From NCBI GenBank assembly GCA_014379345.1, contig JACMLY010000149.1, positions 1-34,748 of the forward strand: 34,748 nucleotides of DNA, read 5' to 3'. This DNA is from Chitinophagaceae bacterium (GTDB lineage Bacteria > Bacteroidota > Bacteroidia > Chitinophagales > Chitinophagaceae). Numbering within the stretch: position 1 is the stretch's first letter; every line of letters begins with the position of its first letter. Positions 8,750-18,178 of this stretch are shown piece by piece. A program made the translations under genes and the position numbers. The notes beneath the pieces were generated by a model. The model had not been told where the DNA came from. It did not search any database and saw nothing but the letters and a program-made list of their open reading frames with translations.

Positions 8750-11700
8750 ATGTTCTCAAAACTAACTGTACTTCGGTCGTGGTGCATTGTCTGCCTTATA
8801 TTATTTACTACGATTGCCTTCGCCCAACAAAAAACGGTTACCGGGAAAGTTATAGATGCCGCAAGTGTTCCGGTACCTAACGCTACTGTAACCGTAAAAG
8901 GCACTAACACTGCTACACAAACGGACTCTAAAGGAAGTTTTACAATTGGAGTACCGGCTGATCGCAATTCCCTGATCATTTCTTCCATTGGTTTCGAAAC
9001 CTTCGAAGTTTTGATTGGAGGACAAACCGATTTGTCAATTTCTTTAAAAGCTTCCAGTTCCAGTATGAATGAAGTGGTGGTAGTAGGATATGGCACACAA
9101 CGACGGAAAGATTTAACCGGGGCGGTCAGCAGCGTAAGTGCTGAAACAATTGAAAAAGTTCCCGTTATCTCGGCTGCTCAGGCTTTACAGGGCCGTGCTG
9201 CCGGGGTACAAGTTACCAATAACGATGGCGCACCGGGTGGCAACATCTCTGTGTTGATCAGGGGTATTGGCAGTCTCGCACCTGGCGGAAACGATCCTTT
9301 ATATGTAATAGACGGCTATCCCACAACCGGTGGTATCAATAATATTAACCCCAGCGATATTGCTTCCATAGACGTACTCAAAGATGCTTCTGCAACAGCG
9401 ATTTACGGTATTCGTGCAGCGAACGGGGTAATAATCATCACCACCAAGAAAGGATCAAAAAACCGTGTAGAAGTTTCTTTAGACATGTACGAAGCTTTTC
9501 AAAGCAGACCAAAACAATATGATCTGTTAGACGCACAGCAATTTGCTACTCTGTCTAATGAAGTTGAAAAGACCGAACCAACCTATCATGGATTGCCCCT
9601 CTGGCAAACTCCCAATGCATTGAATACCGTTGACTGGCAGGACGCCCTTTATCGCGGGGGCCTGACGCAAAATTATAGTGTGGCTATACGCGGTGGCAAT
9701 GATAAAGTTCAATCAGCAGCTTCTTTTGGATATTATAATCAAAAAGGAATTGTGTTGGGCTCGTTTTTTAAAAGATTTACAGTAGGGCTTAACCTGGATT
9801 ATCAACCTACCAAATGGCTGAAGTCGTCAACAAGCGTTAAATATGGTTACCAAAATGCAAATACTCCGCTTGGAACTGCAAATGCTCGAACTGGAGGTGG
9901 AGGGCTTTTCGAGTCAGTTATAAACCCTCCAACCCTGGACAGCGGTAACAGGGTAACCAACCAGATCAAAGATGGCAAGGGTAATTATGGCTTTTATAAT
10001 CCGATAAACCCCAATGTCTTCAAATTTGGCAACCCGGTCTACAATATTGAGACCAATGAGTCTAAGAACATCACTAATTATTTGTTGGCCAATTCTTCTT
10101 TAGAAGTGACTCTGTTTACCGGGCTCAAAGTTAAAACCAGTGCCGGGGTGAACGTCAACAATTTTTCCAGTTCCTTTTTTCAGCCTGCAGATAGCAGGGC
10201 AAACAGCCAATATCCCGGAGCGATAGTAGCCAAAGCAAATTACAGCCAGCGCTTAAATAATAATTTTGAGTGGCTATGGGAGAACACTATTTCATACGAC
10301 AAGACTTTTGGTTTACATACCATTAATTTTGTTGGCGGCGTTTCTGCCCAGAAAAATACAACCAATTTAATGGGCGGCAGTGGTGAACCCCCAAATAACA
10401 TTATACGGGATTTGGCACAGGTTGCTAATCTGCAATTTGACAGATTCGGTAATGGCCAGATTATTTCGAGCCTTGCCTCCCAATTTGCAAGAGTAACCTA
10501 CCAGTTTAATGACAAATACATTTTGACCGGTACCATCAGAAGGGATGGATCTTCGAAATTCGATAGCAGCAATAAATATGGTGTATTTCCTTCGGGAGCA
10601 ATCGCCTGGAGAATAAAGAATGAATCATTTTTACAAGATGTCAGCTGGTTGAACGATCTGAAGATAAGAGGCGGTTATGGTGTGGTGGGCAACCAGAGCC
10701 CTATACCGTTATTCCAATACCAGGCTTTGTATGCAGGAAATTTTGCGGCAAATGTTAACGGCGGCGGCCAGGATAATCTTGGTTATCCATTTAATAACGT
10801 CTACCAGAATGGTATCGCACAAACTCAACCCGCTAATCCAGATCTGGAGTGGGAAACGGACTATACAACAAACATTGGTGTAGACGCCGCATTTTTGCAG
10901 GGCGCACTGACCTTAACTGTAGATTGGTTTAACAGAAAATCGAAGAATTTTTTACTTAGAATTCCATCGTCTCCGCAAACTGGTTACAACTTTATCAGCC
11001 GTAACGTAGGAGAGATGGAAAATAAAGGGGTGGAAGTAGCGATCAATTATAGAGGCCGTAAAGGAAAAGATCTTCAGTATGGTGTGGGTGTAACATGGTC
11101 AGCTGTTAAGAACAGGCTTACAGACATTACTTCCGGAATAAAAAATTTAACAAGTGCAAATTTCGGCTTTGGTTTAACGGGACAAGGCTGGAATGAATTT
11201 ACACAGTCAGTAATTGGTGGTGAAGTTGGCGAATTTTATGGGTACCAATCATTGGGCATTTTTCAGTCGCAGGCACAGATTGATGCATTAAATACAAAAG
11301 CCCCTGGTGGGATATATTATAGGGCTGCAACCAAACCGGGTGACCGTTATTTTGCAGACATAAGTGGGGTTGACGGCAAACCAGATGGTAAAGTAGATGC
11401 CAATGACAGAACTTCCCTGGGAAGTCCTCAACCTACATTTTTCGGCGGCCTTAACTTCGATGTCACCTATAAAGCATGGGATTTTAACCTGTACTTCTAT
11501 GGCACTTACGGAAACAAAATACTCAACTATATAGAAAGTCATCTGCAATCTTTCCAGAAACGGGGTTCAGAAGGAGTGCAAAATGTTAGTGTGGAATATT
11601 TTCAAAACCGCTGGACGGCCTCCAACCCTTCTGATAAGTATGCCAGGGCGCTTGCTAATGATGACAATACGCTTAATAGTGTTCCGTCCAGTGCCTGGAT

Positions 11701-11953
11701 AGAAGATGGCAGTTATCTGAAATTGAAAAACTTCACTGTCGGGTATACATTACCGTCCGGACTGTCAAACAGGTTTATGTTAACGAGGTTCAGGGTTTAC
11801 CTTTCTACCCAAAATCTTTTCACTATTACCAAATATAGTGGGCTTGATCCCGAAATCGGAATTCAGGGAGGCAATGCTATTTTCAACGGGGTTGACAATG
11901 GCATTTACCCCTCATCGAGGTTTTATACAGTTGGTTTAAATGTTACATTCTAA
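8750..11953 (+). CDS. susC-like: SusC/RagA-family TonB-linked outer membrane receptor
   Basis: This is a 1067-residue outer-membrane transporter. Residues 1-25 are a signal peptide ending IAFAQ. Residues about 28-102 form a CarboxypepD_reg-like domain (TGKVIDAASVPVPNATVTVKG...LIISSIGFET). The TonB box region is MNEVVVVGYGTQRRKDLTG. The plug (about 120-230) contains ALQGRAAGVQV, VLIRGIGS and PLYVIDGYP. The remainder is the 22-strand barrel, ending with aromatic YTVGLNVTF. There is no N-terminal STN domain, which fits control by the upstream HTCS rather than by a sigma/FecR pair. It forms the TonB-energised channel that works with the SusD lipoprotein encoded 24 nt downstream. The substrate is not determinable from sequence. 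Confidence 0.97.
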   Translation: MFSKLTVLRSWCIVCLILFTTIAFAQQKTVTGKVIDAASVPVPNATVTVKGTNTATQTDSKGSFTIGVPADRNSLIISSIGFETFEVLIGGQTDLSISLKASSSSMNEVVVVGYGTQRRKDLTGAVSSVSAETIEKVPVISAAQALQGRAAGVQVTNNDGAPGGNISVLIRGIGSLAPGGNDPLYVIDGYPTTGGINNINPSDIASIDVLKDASATAIYGIRAANGVIIITTKKGSKNRVEVSLDMYEAFQSRPKQYDLLDAQQFATLSNEVEKTEPTYHGLPLWQTPNALNTVDWQDALYRGGLTQNYSVAIRGGNDKVQSAASFGYYNQKGIVLGSFFKRFTVGLNLDYQPTKWLKSSTSVKYGYQNANTPLGTANARTGGGGLFESVINPPTLDSGNRVTNQIKDGKGNYGFYNPINPNVFKFGNPVYNIETNESKNITNYLLANSSLEVTLFTGLKVKTSAGVNVNNFSSSFFQPADSRANSQYPGAIVAKANYSQRLNNNFEWLWENTISYDKTFGLHTINFVGGVSAQKNTTNLMGGSGEPPNNIIRDLAQVANLQFDRFGNGQIISSLASQFARVTYQFNDKYILTGTIRRDGSSKFDSSNKYGVFPSGAIAWRIKNESFLQDVSWLNDLKIRGGYGVVGNQSPIPLFQYQALYAGNFAANVNGGGQDNLGYPFNNVYQNGIAQTQPANPDLEWETDYTTNIGVDAAFLQGALTLTVDWFNRKSKNFLLRIPSSPQTGYNFISRNVGEMENKGVEVAINYRGRKGKDLQYGVGVTWSAVKNRLTDITSGIKNLTSANFGFGLTGQGWNEFTQSVIGGEVGEFYGYQSLGIFQSQAQIDALNTKAPGGIYYRAATKPGDRYFADISGVDGKPDGKVDANDRTSLGSPQPTFFGGLNFDVTYKAWDFNLYFYGTYGNKILNYIESHLQSFQKRGSEGVQNVSVEYFQNRWTASNPSDKYARALANDDNTLNSVPSSAWIEDGSYLKLKNFTVGYTLPSGLSNRFMLTRFRVYLSTQNLFTITKYSGLDPEIGIQGGNAIFNGVDNGIYPSSRFYTVGLNVTF

Positions 11954-11977
11954 AACTAAGAGCGAAAAATTATCGAT

Positions 11978-13717
11978 ATGAAAAGAAACAACATCATTGT
12001 TATCATAGTAGTTTTAGTGATAGCGGCTGCCCCGTTGGCTTGTAAAAAAAGCTTTTTGAATCAAACCAACAGATTTGAAGGTAGTGCCGATGCCACCTTC
12101 AATAAGTCTGCAGATGTAGTGGCTTTGGTAAACAGTATTTATGATACCTATCAAAACAGCGATCTGCTTAAAAAGTGTATTTGGTATAGGGCGAATTTTA
12201 GCACCCATGACTTTTTCAACTGGGGAGGTGACGTATTTTGGAATAACTATCAGATTCCGGCCACTTTTGGTGGGCTTACTACTTTCTGGAATCAATCCTT
12301 TATTGGAATAGCCAGGGCAAATTCTGCATTTGCTGTAATTACTGCTGCGGAAGGTAAAGGCATCGTTGCACCTGCGTTAGCAGCCCGTTTAAGAGGTGAA
12401 GCTTTTTTTCTGCGGGGCATGACGTTTTATTATCTGGCTGCTTCTTTTGGCGGGGTTCCGTTGGAGATAGATACAAGTAGTACAGTCAACCTTGGTTTAA
12501 AGCCAAGAACCTCCCGTGATTCTGTCTTTATGCAGGTAGTGTTGGATATGCAACAGGCAGAAAATCTATTGGTATCAAAAACAGCCTTGCCGGCTTCCGA
12601 ACTGGGAAGAGCAACCAAAGGCGCGGCGTATGGCTTTGAAGGTGCAGCCAGGATGTGGCTGAAAGATTATACAGGTGCTTTAGCGGCATTTAACAATCCG
12701 GAGCTAAACAGTAACTACCGTTTATTGGCAAATTTTGCGGACGTGCACGAATACAGCCGTCAAAACAACGATGAAACTCTTTTTGAAGTTCAATTTCAAT
12801 TGCCACCTAACGGTTCTCAAAGCTGGGACGGAAGCTGGAACCCACCGGGTGCTGAATTAGGATGGATAGACAGCTTTAGCTGGCCCGAAGAAATAACCCA
12901 GCAGGGTTATGATTATGGTAATCCGGCGCTATGGAATTCGTATCAGCAAGGAGATAAACGCAAGTTGCTTACAATAGTAGGCCCTGGCGATACGCTGGCA
13001 AGTCCGGGAATTTTGGCTAAATGGGGAGGAATAAAAGGTTACATCCCGGTGGTAGCAGGTTTTGCCGCCGGTAATCCGAAATATACCGGGGATGACGGAA
13101 AAATATTGAACACTGTCGGAACTTTGACCAGGCCCTGGTACGGAGGTGATGGAGCGCGCACAGGATATTTTTGCTCAAAAAAATGGAGAGACCCGAATCT
13201 TACAGGAAATTACGGTCCGTCAGCAATTTTTGGAGATCAAAACCAGATTCTTTTGCGCTATGCAGAAATTCTGTTGTCCCGGGCTGAATGCAAAGTACGT
13301 ACCGGTAACATCCCTGGTGCTATGGCAGATCTTAAATTAGTAAGAGACAGGGCATGGGGTGGAATTGCACCAGCTGTTATGCGGGATAGTGCTAATTACA
13401 ATGGTACTCCAGGTTTACCAATCACTGATGCCTTGCAAATGGTGTTGAGTGAATACAGGCATGAACTCACTGGTGAATACTCCCTTTTTTATAATCTGTG
13501 CAGAGCGGGTAATGATGTAGCGATAGATTTTATAAAGAAAGCGAACGGCACAGTAGATGCCAGTTACGACCCTGTTGTCAATCCGGCGCCCGGTCCAACG
13601 AACGATGGCAAAAAGCATGGTTTGTATAATACATCTCTTACCCCCAATAAGACACTTTTGCCAATTCCACAATCGGCGATAGCTTTAAACCCGAATTTGA
13701 GCCAAAATCCGGATTAA
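11978..13717 (+). CDS. susD-like: SusD/RagB-family nutrient-binding lipoprotein
   Basis: This is a 579-residue surface lipoprotein that caps the SusC channel and binds the nutrient. The signal peptide ends in a lipobox, APLAC|KK, with Cys22 as the lipidated residue. The next residues (KSFLNQTNRFEGSADATFN) are the usual SusD start. TPR-like helices follow (ARLRGEAFFLRGMTFYYLAA), then the conserved late segments ILLRYAEILLSRAECKVRTG and DLKLVRDRAWGG. The C-terminus (PIPQSAIALNPNLSQNPD) matches the family ending (LPIP..EI..NPNL.QN). It starts 24 nt after the SusC stop, in one operon with it, and is followed by a hairpin terminator. Confidence 0.96.
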   Translation: MKRNNIIVIIVVLVIAAAPLACKKSFLNQTNRFEGSADATFNKSADVVALVNSIYDTYQNSDLLKKCIWYRANFSTHDFFNWGGDVFWNNYQIPATFGGLTTFWNQSFIGIARANSAFAVITAAEGKGIVAPALAARLRGEAFFLRGMTFYYLAASFGGVPLEIDTSSTVNLGLKPRTSRDSVFMQVVLDMQQAENLLVSKTALPASELGRATKGAAYGFEGAARMWLKDYTGALAAFNNPELNSNYRLLANFADVHEYSRQNNDETLFEVQFQLPPNGSQSWDGSWNPPGAELGWIDSFSWPEEITQQGYDYGNPALWNSYQQGDKRKLLTIVGPGDTLASPGILAKWGGIKGYIPVVAGFAAGNPKYTGDDGKILNTVGTLTRPWYGGDGARTGYFCSKKWRDPNLTGNYGPSAIFGDQNQILLRYAEILLSRAECKVRTGNIPGAMADLKLVRDRAWGGIAPAVMRDSANYNGTPGLPITDALQMVLSEYRHELTGEYSLFYNLCRAGNDVAIDFIKKANGTVDASYDPVVNPAPGPTNDGKKHGLYNTSLTPNKTLLPIPQSAIALNPNLSQNPD

Positions 13718-13735
13718 TATAATTTTGAAGAAAAA

Positions 13736-13770
13736 AGAAGGCTTTCTCCAAAAGAGGAGCCTTTTTTTTT
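13736..13770 (+). terminator. intrinsic terminator after susD
   Basis: A hairpin is formed by GGCT-TT-CTC, loop CAAAA, and GAG-G-AGCC, flanked by an A-run and directly followed by ten T residues. It starts about 20 nt after the SusD stop. It would end or attenuate the susCD transcript before the gene at 13793. Confidence 0.75.
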
Positions 13771-13792
13771 AACTTCATAATCTTACTTTAAA

Positions 13793-16700
13793 ATGGCATC
13801 TATTACTGCGGTGATCAGGTCTTCCCGATGTATAATTTTTTGCTTGCCCTTATTTTGGCTATCTGCATGCAATGACCATTCAACGTTATTTAAAAAAATC
13901 TCCTCTTCGCATTCAGGTATTCATTTCAGGAATAATATTGTTGAGAGTGATTCCATAAACCCAATGAACGTTGTGAATATTTACAACGGTGGTGGTGTTG
14001 GTATAGGAGATTTTAATAATGATGGATTGCAGGATATCTATTTTACCGGCAACCAGGTTTCCAGCAAATTATACTTGAATAAAAATGATTTTAAGTTTGA
14101 AGATATAACCAGTAAAGCCGGTGTAGATGGTTTAGACAGATGGGCAAGAGGCGTAGCTGTAGTGGATATAAATAATGACGGGCTAATGGATATGTATATC
14201 TGCAACACTATTTATAAAGACTCTCTTAAAAGGCAGAATATATTATATGTTAACCAGGGAATTGATAAGGAAGGCATTCCCCGTTTTAAAGATATGGCCG
14301 CTGAATATGGTTTAAACATTCACGTGCAATCAACAATGGCGTATTTTTTTGACTACGATAATGATAGAGACCTTGACATGTATCTGTCCGTCAATGAAGC
14401 ATCGTCAGGCAATGAAAACCAGTTTGGAAAAAAATTAAATAACACTCCTACAAACACTGGAAGCAAAGGAAAACTATATCAGAATAATGAAGATCCATTG
14501 GTCAATCATCCTGTTTTCCGTGACGTCTCCATCCAGGCAGGTATTACACTTGATGGATTCGGCCATGGTGGCACCATTACTGATATTAATCGTGATGGTT
14601 GGAAAGACATCTATGTAAGCAATGATTTTTTGTCTGAGAATATTCTATTCATCAACAACCAGGATGGCACTTTTACAAACCGTTCAAAAGAATATTTTAA
14701 GCATACTTCGTTCAATTCAATGGGACAGGATGTTATTGATATCAACAATGATGGCCTGGAAGATGTGGTGGAGTTAGATATGAGCCCCGAGGACAACTAC
14801 CGAAAAAAAACAATGATGCCCTCCAGTAACTATAACACTTTTCAAAACTTTGACATTTATGGCACACAACTTCAATATATCCGCAATACGCTTCAATTAA
14901 ACCAGGGACCGAAAATTTTGGAAAACGATTCGATCGGATCACCTGTTTTTAGTGAAATAAGCTTCATGAGCGGCGTGGCGCAAACGGATTGGAGCTGGGC
15001 ACCCATCGTATTGGATTTTGATAATGATGGTTACAGGGACATGATTGTTACCAATGGATTTCCCAAGGATGTAACGGATCATGATTTTATTGCTTACAGA
15101 AAGAGCTCCGTTGCCCGTGAATCGCCCGTTGAAATGCTAGACAAAATACCAGAAGTTAAACTGGCAAACTATGCTTTTAAGAATGGAAATGGCATCATAT
15201 TTAATGACGTCACGGACAGCTGGGGTTTAACTGAACACAGCTTTTCAAATGGCGCCGCCTATGCAGATTTTGATAATGACGGCGATATGGACGTAGTCAT
15301 TAATAATATAGATGATGAAGCATTCTTATATGAAAATACTTTACGTTCAAAAGGCGATACAGCTGCGCATTTCTTGCAGGTAAAATGTATTGGGGACAAG
15401 CCAAATATCGAAGCGTTAGGCACATGGATAAGTATTTATTATAACGGAGTAAAGCAACAGGTGTATGAAAACACACCTTACCGGGGCTACTTATCCACGT
15501 ATCAAAACATTGCTCATTTCGGGTTGGGCAAAACAACCCTGCTTGATTCAGTTGTCATAAAATGGCCGGCAGGTAAAAAACAAACTCTTACAAAAGTTTC
15601 TGCAGATCAACTGTTGAAAGTAAAAATGGATGATGCTACAGAGAGCTGGTATCCGCAGCCATCACAATTAATCGAACCATCTTTATTTAAAGAAGTAACC
15701 ATATCATCTGGCATCAACTATGTACACAGGGAAGAAGACTTTATCGATTTCAATATACAGACCACTTTGCCGCACAAGTTGTCAGAATACGGTCCCGCCC
15801 TTGCAGCAGGGGATGTTGACGGCAATGGTCTTGATGATATTGTTATAGCCGGTAATACGTTTAATCCCCCCACCCTTTTTTGCCAACAGCCAAATGGAAA
15901 ATTTGTACAAAAAGGATTTCTGGCCAACAAAGACACTAATGACAAAAACTCCAAAGATGAAGGCATATTGCTGTTTGATGCTGACAATGATGATGACCTG
16001 GATCTATATGTGGCAAGTGGAGGATATAAATATGATCACAACAATGTTAACTACCAGGACGTACTATACATAAATGATGGTAAAGGAAATTATGCAAAGG
16101 CTGAGAGTGCATTGCCCGCAAATTATACCAGCAAACTTTGTGTGAGGGCATTTGATTTTAATAAAGATGGAAAGTTGGATCTATTTGTATCCGGTCGTGT
16201 TTATCCATGGCAATATCCGAAAGCTGTAAGTAGTTTTATCTACCGCAATGATTCGCAAAATGGTAAAGCCAGGTTTACCGATGTAACTGCCGAGGTAGCA
16301 CCCGAATTAAACAACATTGGGATGATTTGCGATGCGCTGTTTAGCGACTTCGACAATGACCAGCAGATTGACCTGATACTGGCTGGAGAATGGATGCCAA
16401 TTATTTTTTTAAAGAATGTAAATGGCAAATTCAAAAACGTTACTGCTAACACAGGGATAGCTGGTCAATCCGGTTGGTGGAATTCGATTGTTGCAGGCGA
16501 TTTCAGACATACAGGCAGAACAGACTATATCGTTGGGAATGCAGGCTTAAATACATTTTATAAAGCTTCTGAAGAACACCCTGTTTACATTACTGCCAAA
16601 GACTTTGATAACAATGGAGGCTACGAGGCCATCCCTTCTATCTATCTGCCTGCCCGGGATGGAAAATTGAAAGAATTTCCTGCTCATGGCAGGGATGCGG

Positions 16701-17395
16701 TTTTCGAAAAAATGCCGTTCATGAAAAAACGGTTTAGTGACTATCAATCCTTTGCTACTTCAACAATGGATGAAATATTCACGCCTGAAATGCGAAAGGA
16801 TGCGCTTCGACTGAAAGCAACTAACCTTAATTCCTGTTATTTGAGGAATGATGGCGGAGGAAAATTTACAATTATTCCGTTACCACTTCAGGCGCAGGTA
16901 TCAACCTTGAATGGAATGACGACAGGTGATTACGATGCAGATGGCAATCTTGATGTTTTAATTAACGGAAATGACTTTGGTATAGACGTGTCAGTAGGAA
17001 GATACGACGCGTTGAACGGGCTGCTATTAAAAGGAGATGGAAAAGGAGGATTTTTTCCACTTTCTATTCAACAAAGTGGTATTTACATTCCCGGCAATGG
17101 CAAAGGGTTGATCAAATTATTAGGTGCATCGGGCAATTATCTGATTGCGGCAAGCCAAAATCGTGATGAACTAAAATTATTCGAGCTGAGAAAGAAAGTA
17201 AATCCGTTACGCATCAATTCGACAGATGTGTTTGCAGCGGTTAAATACAAAACTGGCAAATCCGAAAAGATCGAATTTTATTATGGAGATTCTTTCCTGT
17301 CGCAATCAGGCAGATTTCTTTGCCCAATCAACAACGTTTCTTCTATCGAGATCACCGATAACCGGGGCCACACACGAACTATAACGCTCCAATGA
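13793..17395 (+). CDS. FG-GAP/VCBS repeat lipoprotein with internal ASPIC/UnbV domain (CRTAC1-like)
   Basis: This 1200-residue exported lipoprotein has a signal peptide ending LSAC (Cys26 lipidated). It is built of calcium-binding FG-GAP repeats, about twelve of which are visible (DFNNDGLQDIYFTGN, DINNDGLMDMYI, DYDNDRDLDMYLS, DINRDGWKDIYVSND, DFDNDGDMDVVINN, DADNDDDLDLYVASG, DFNKDGKLDLFVSGR, DYDADGNLDVLING). Around residues 522-610 lies an ASPIC/UnbV-type domain (LGTWISIYYNGVKQQVYENT...VVIKWPAGKKQTL), so the order is propeller, ASPIC, propeller. Large surface proteins of this type are common next to susCD pairs, and their biochemical role is not established. Binding of an extracellular ligand or polymer is inference. 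A terminator separates it from susD, so it may have its own promoter or be expressed by read-through. Confidence 0.9.
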   Translation: MASITAVIRSSRCIIFCLPLFWLSACNDHSTLFKKISSSHSGIHFRNNIVESDSINPMNVVNIYNGGGVGIGDFNNDGLQDIYFTGNQVSSKLYLNKNDFKFEDITSKAGVDGLDRWARGVAVVDINNDGLMDMYICNTIYKDSLKRQNILYVNQGIDKEGIPRFKDMAAEYGLNIHVQSTMAYFFDYDNDRDLDMYLSVNEASSGNENQFGKKLNNTPTNTGSKGKLYQNNEDPLVNHPVFRDVSIQAGITLDGFGHGGTITDINRDGWKDIYVSNDFLSENILFINNQDGTFTNRSKEYFKHTSFNSMGQDVIDINNDGLEDVVELDMSPEDNYRKKTMMPSSNYNTFQNFDIYGTQLQYIRNTLQLNQGPKILENDSIGSPVFSEISFMSGVAQTDWSWAPIVLDFDNDGYRDMIVTNGFPKDVTDHDFIAYRKSSVARESPVEMLDKIPEVKLANYAFKNGNGIIFNDVTDSWGLTEHSFSNGAAYADFDNDGDMDVVINNIDDEAFLYENTLRSKGDTAAHFLQVKCIGDKPNIEALGTWISIYYNGVKQQVYENTPYRGYLSTYQNIAHFGLGKTTLLDSVVIKWPAGKKQTLTKVSADQLLKVKMDDATESWYPQPSQLIEPSLFKEVTISSGINYVHREEDFIDFNIQTTLPHKLSEYGPALAAGDVDGNGLDDIVIAGNTFNPPTLFCQQPNGKFVQKGFLANKDTNDKNSKDEGILLFDADNDDDLDLYVASGGYKYDHNNVNYQDVLYINDGKGNYAKAESALPANYTSKLCVRAFDFNKDGKLDLFVSGRVYPWQYPKAVSSFIYRNDSQNGKARFTDVTAEVAPELNNIGMICDALFSDFDNDQQIDLILAGEWMPIIFLKNVNGKFKNVTANTGIAGQSGWWNSIVAGDFRHTGRTDYIVGNAGLNTFYKASEEHPVYITAKDFDNNGGYEAIPSIYLPARDGKLKEFPAHGRDAVFEKMPFMKKRFSDYQSFATSTMDEIFTPEMRKDALRLKATNLNSCYLRNDGGGKFTIIPLPLQAQVSTLNGMTTGDYDADGNLDVLINGNDFGIDVSVGRYDALNGLLLKGDGKGGFFPLSIQQSGIYIPGNGKGLIKLLGASGNYLIAASQNRDELKLFELRKKVNPLRINSTDVFAAVKYKTGKSEKIEFYYGDSFLSQSGRFLCPINNVSSIEITDNRGHTRTITLQ

Positions 17396-17555
17396 TATTT
17401 TTAGTAAATAAATATTGGCTTTCCCCTTCATGACATTTTCTATGCAAAAGAAATCGGCAGTTTCACTTACATATTGAAGGGTTTGTTATCAGATTCAATT
17501 AATCTACCTTAGGGTTTACAAAAATGAGTTTATTCAAATTTTGAGCTTTATCTCC

Positions 17556-18137
17556 ATGCAGGAAGCACTCAGGGATTATATAGATAAATATGCATCCGTT
17601 ACACTTTCGGATGATGAATTTGAGCGGATAAGAGATAAATTTACCAGCAAACATTTCCGAAAGAACCAGTTTCTTCTGCAGGAGGGTGATGTTTGTAAGT
17701 ATTCTATTTTTATTGTTAAAGGAGCCTTACGGCAATACACTGTCGACAAAAAAGGGATCGAGCATATAGTTAATTTATGCACTGAAAACTGGTGGGTTGG
17801 AGACAGAGAGAGTTTTACAATGCTTTCCCCTTCTATCTATAACATTGATGCGGTGGAGGATACTGATGTTTTATTGCTTACAAAAGCAAATTTCCAGGAG
17901 TTAATGAGTACTGAACCTGTCTTTGTTACCGTATTAAGCACTATGGACTATAATAATCAAATTGCCACACAGAAAAGAATCAATTCTGCCATCAGTCTTT
18001 CAGCTGAAGAGAGATACCTGAATCTCCTGGCAAACAATCCGGCTTTACTGCAACGATTCCCCCAAAACATGATTGCTTCTTTTCTTGGCGTTTCACCTGA
18101 AACAATAAGCCGCATCCGCAAAAAAGTGCAACTTTAA
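17556..18137 (+). CDS. Crp/Fnr-family transcriptional regulator
   Basis: This 193-residue protein has an N-terminal cyclic-nucleotide-binding-type beta-roll (residues about 20-120: FTSKHFRKNQFLLQEGDVCK, IFIVKGALRQYTV, ENWWVGDRESF). A C-terminal winged helix follows, with recognition helix MIASFLGVSPETISRIRKK. The Arg and Ser that bind cAMP in true CRP are not evident, and no Fnr-type cysteine cluster is present. It is therefore one of the many Bacteroidota Crp-like regulators with unknown ligand. I start at ATG 17556 (MQEALRDYIDKY) rather than the in-frame TTG at 17541, because the family usually begins here. It heads a plus-strand run of pirin, NmrA, hydrolase and oxidoreductase genes and is the obvious candidate regulator of them. 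Confidence 0.9.
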   Translation: MQEALRDYIDKYASVTLSDDEFERIRDKFTSKHFRKNQFLLQEGDVCKYSIFIVKGALRQYTVDKKGIEHIVNLCTENWWVGDRESFTMLSPSIYNIDAVEDTDVLLLTKANFQELMSTEPVFVTVLSTMDYNNQIATQKRINSAISLSAEERYLNLLANNPALLQRFPQNMIASFLGVSPETISRIRKKVQL

Positions 18138-18178
18138 AGAACCGTGTTTCTTCATTCCCTACAGCTCTACGTCATCGA

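Noticed and set aside
8750..11953. SusC as the transducer for the FecI/FecR pair
   Set aside because: It lacks an N-terminal STN domain and is about 13 kb away, beside its own HTCS.
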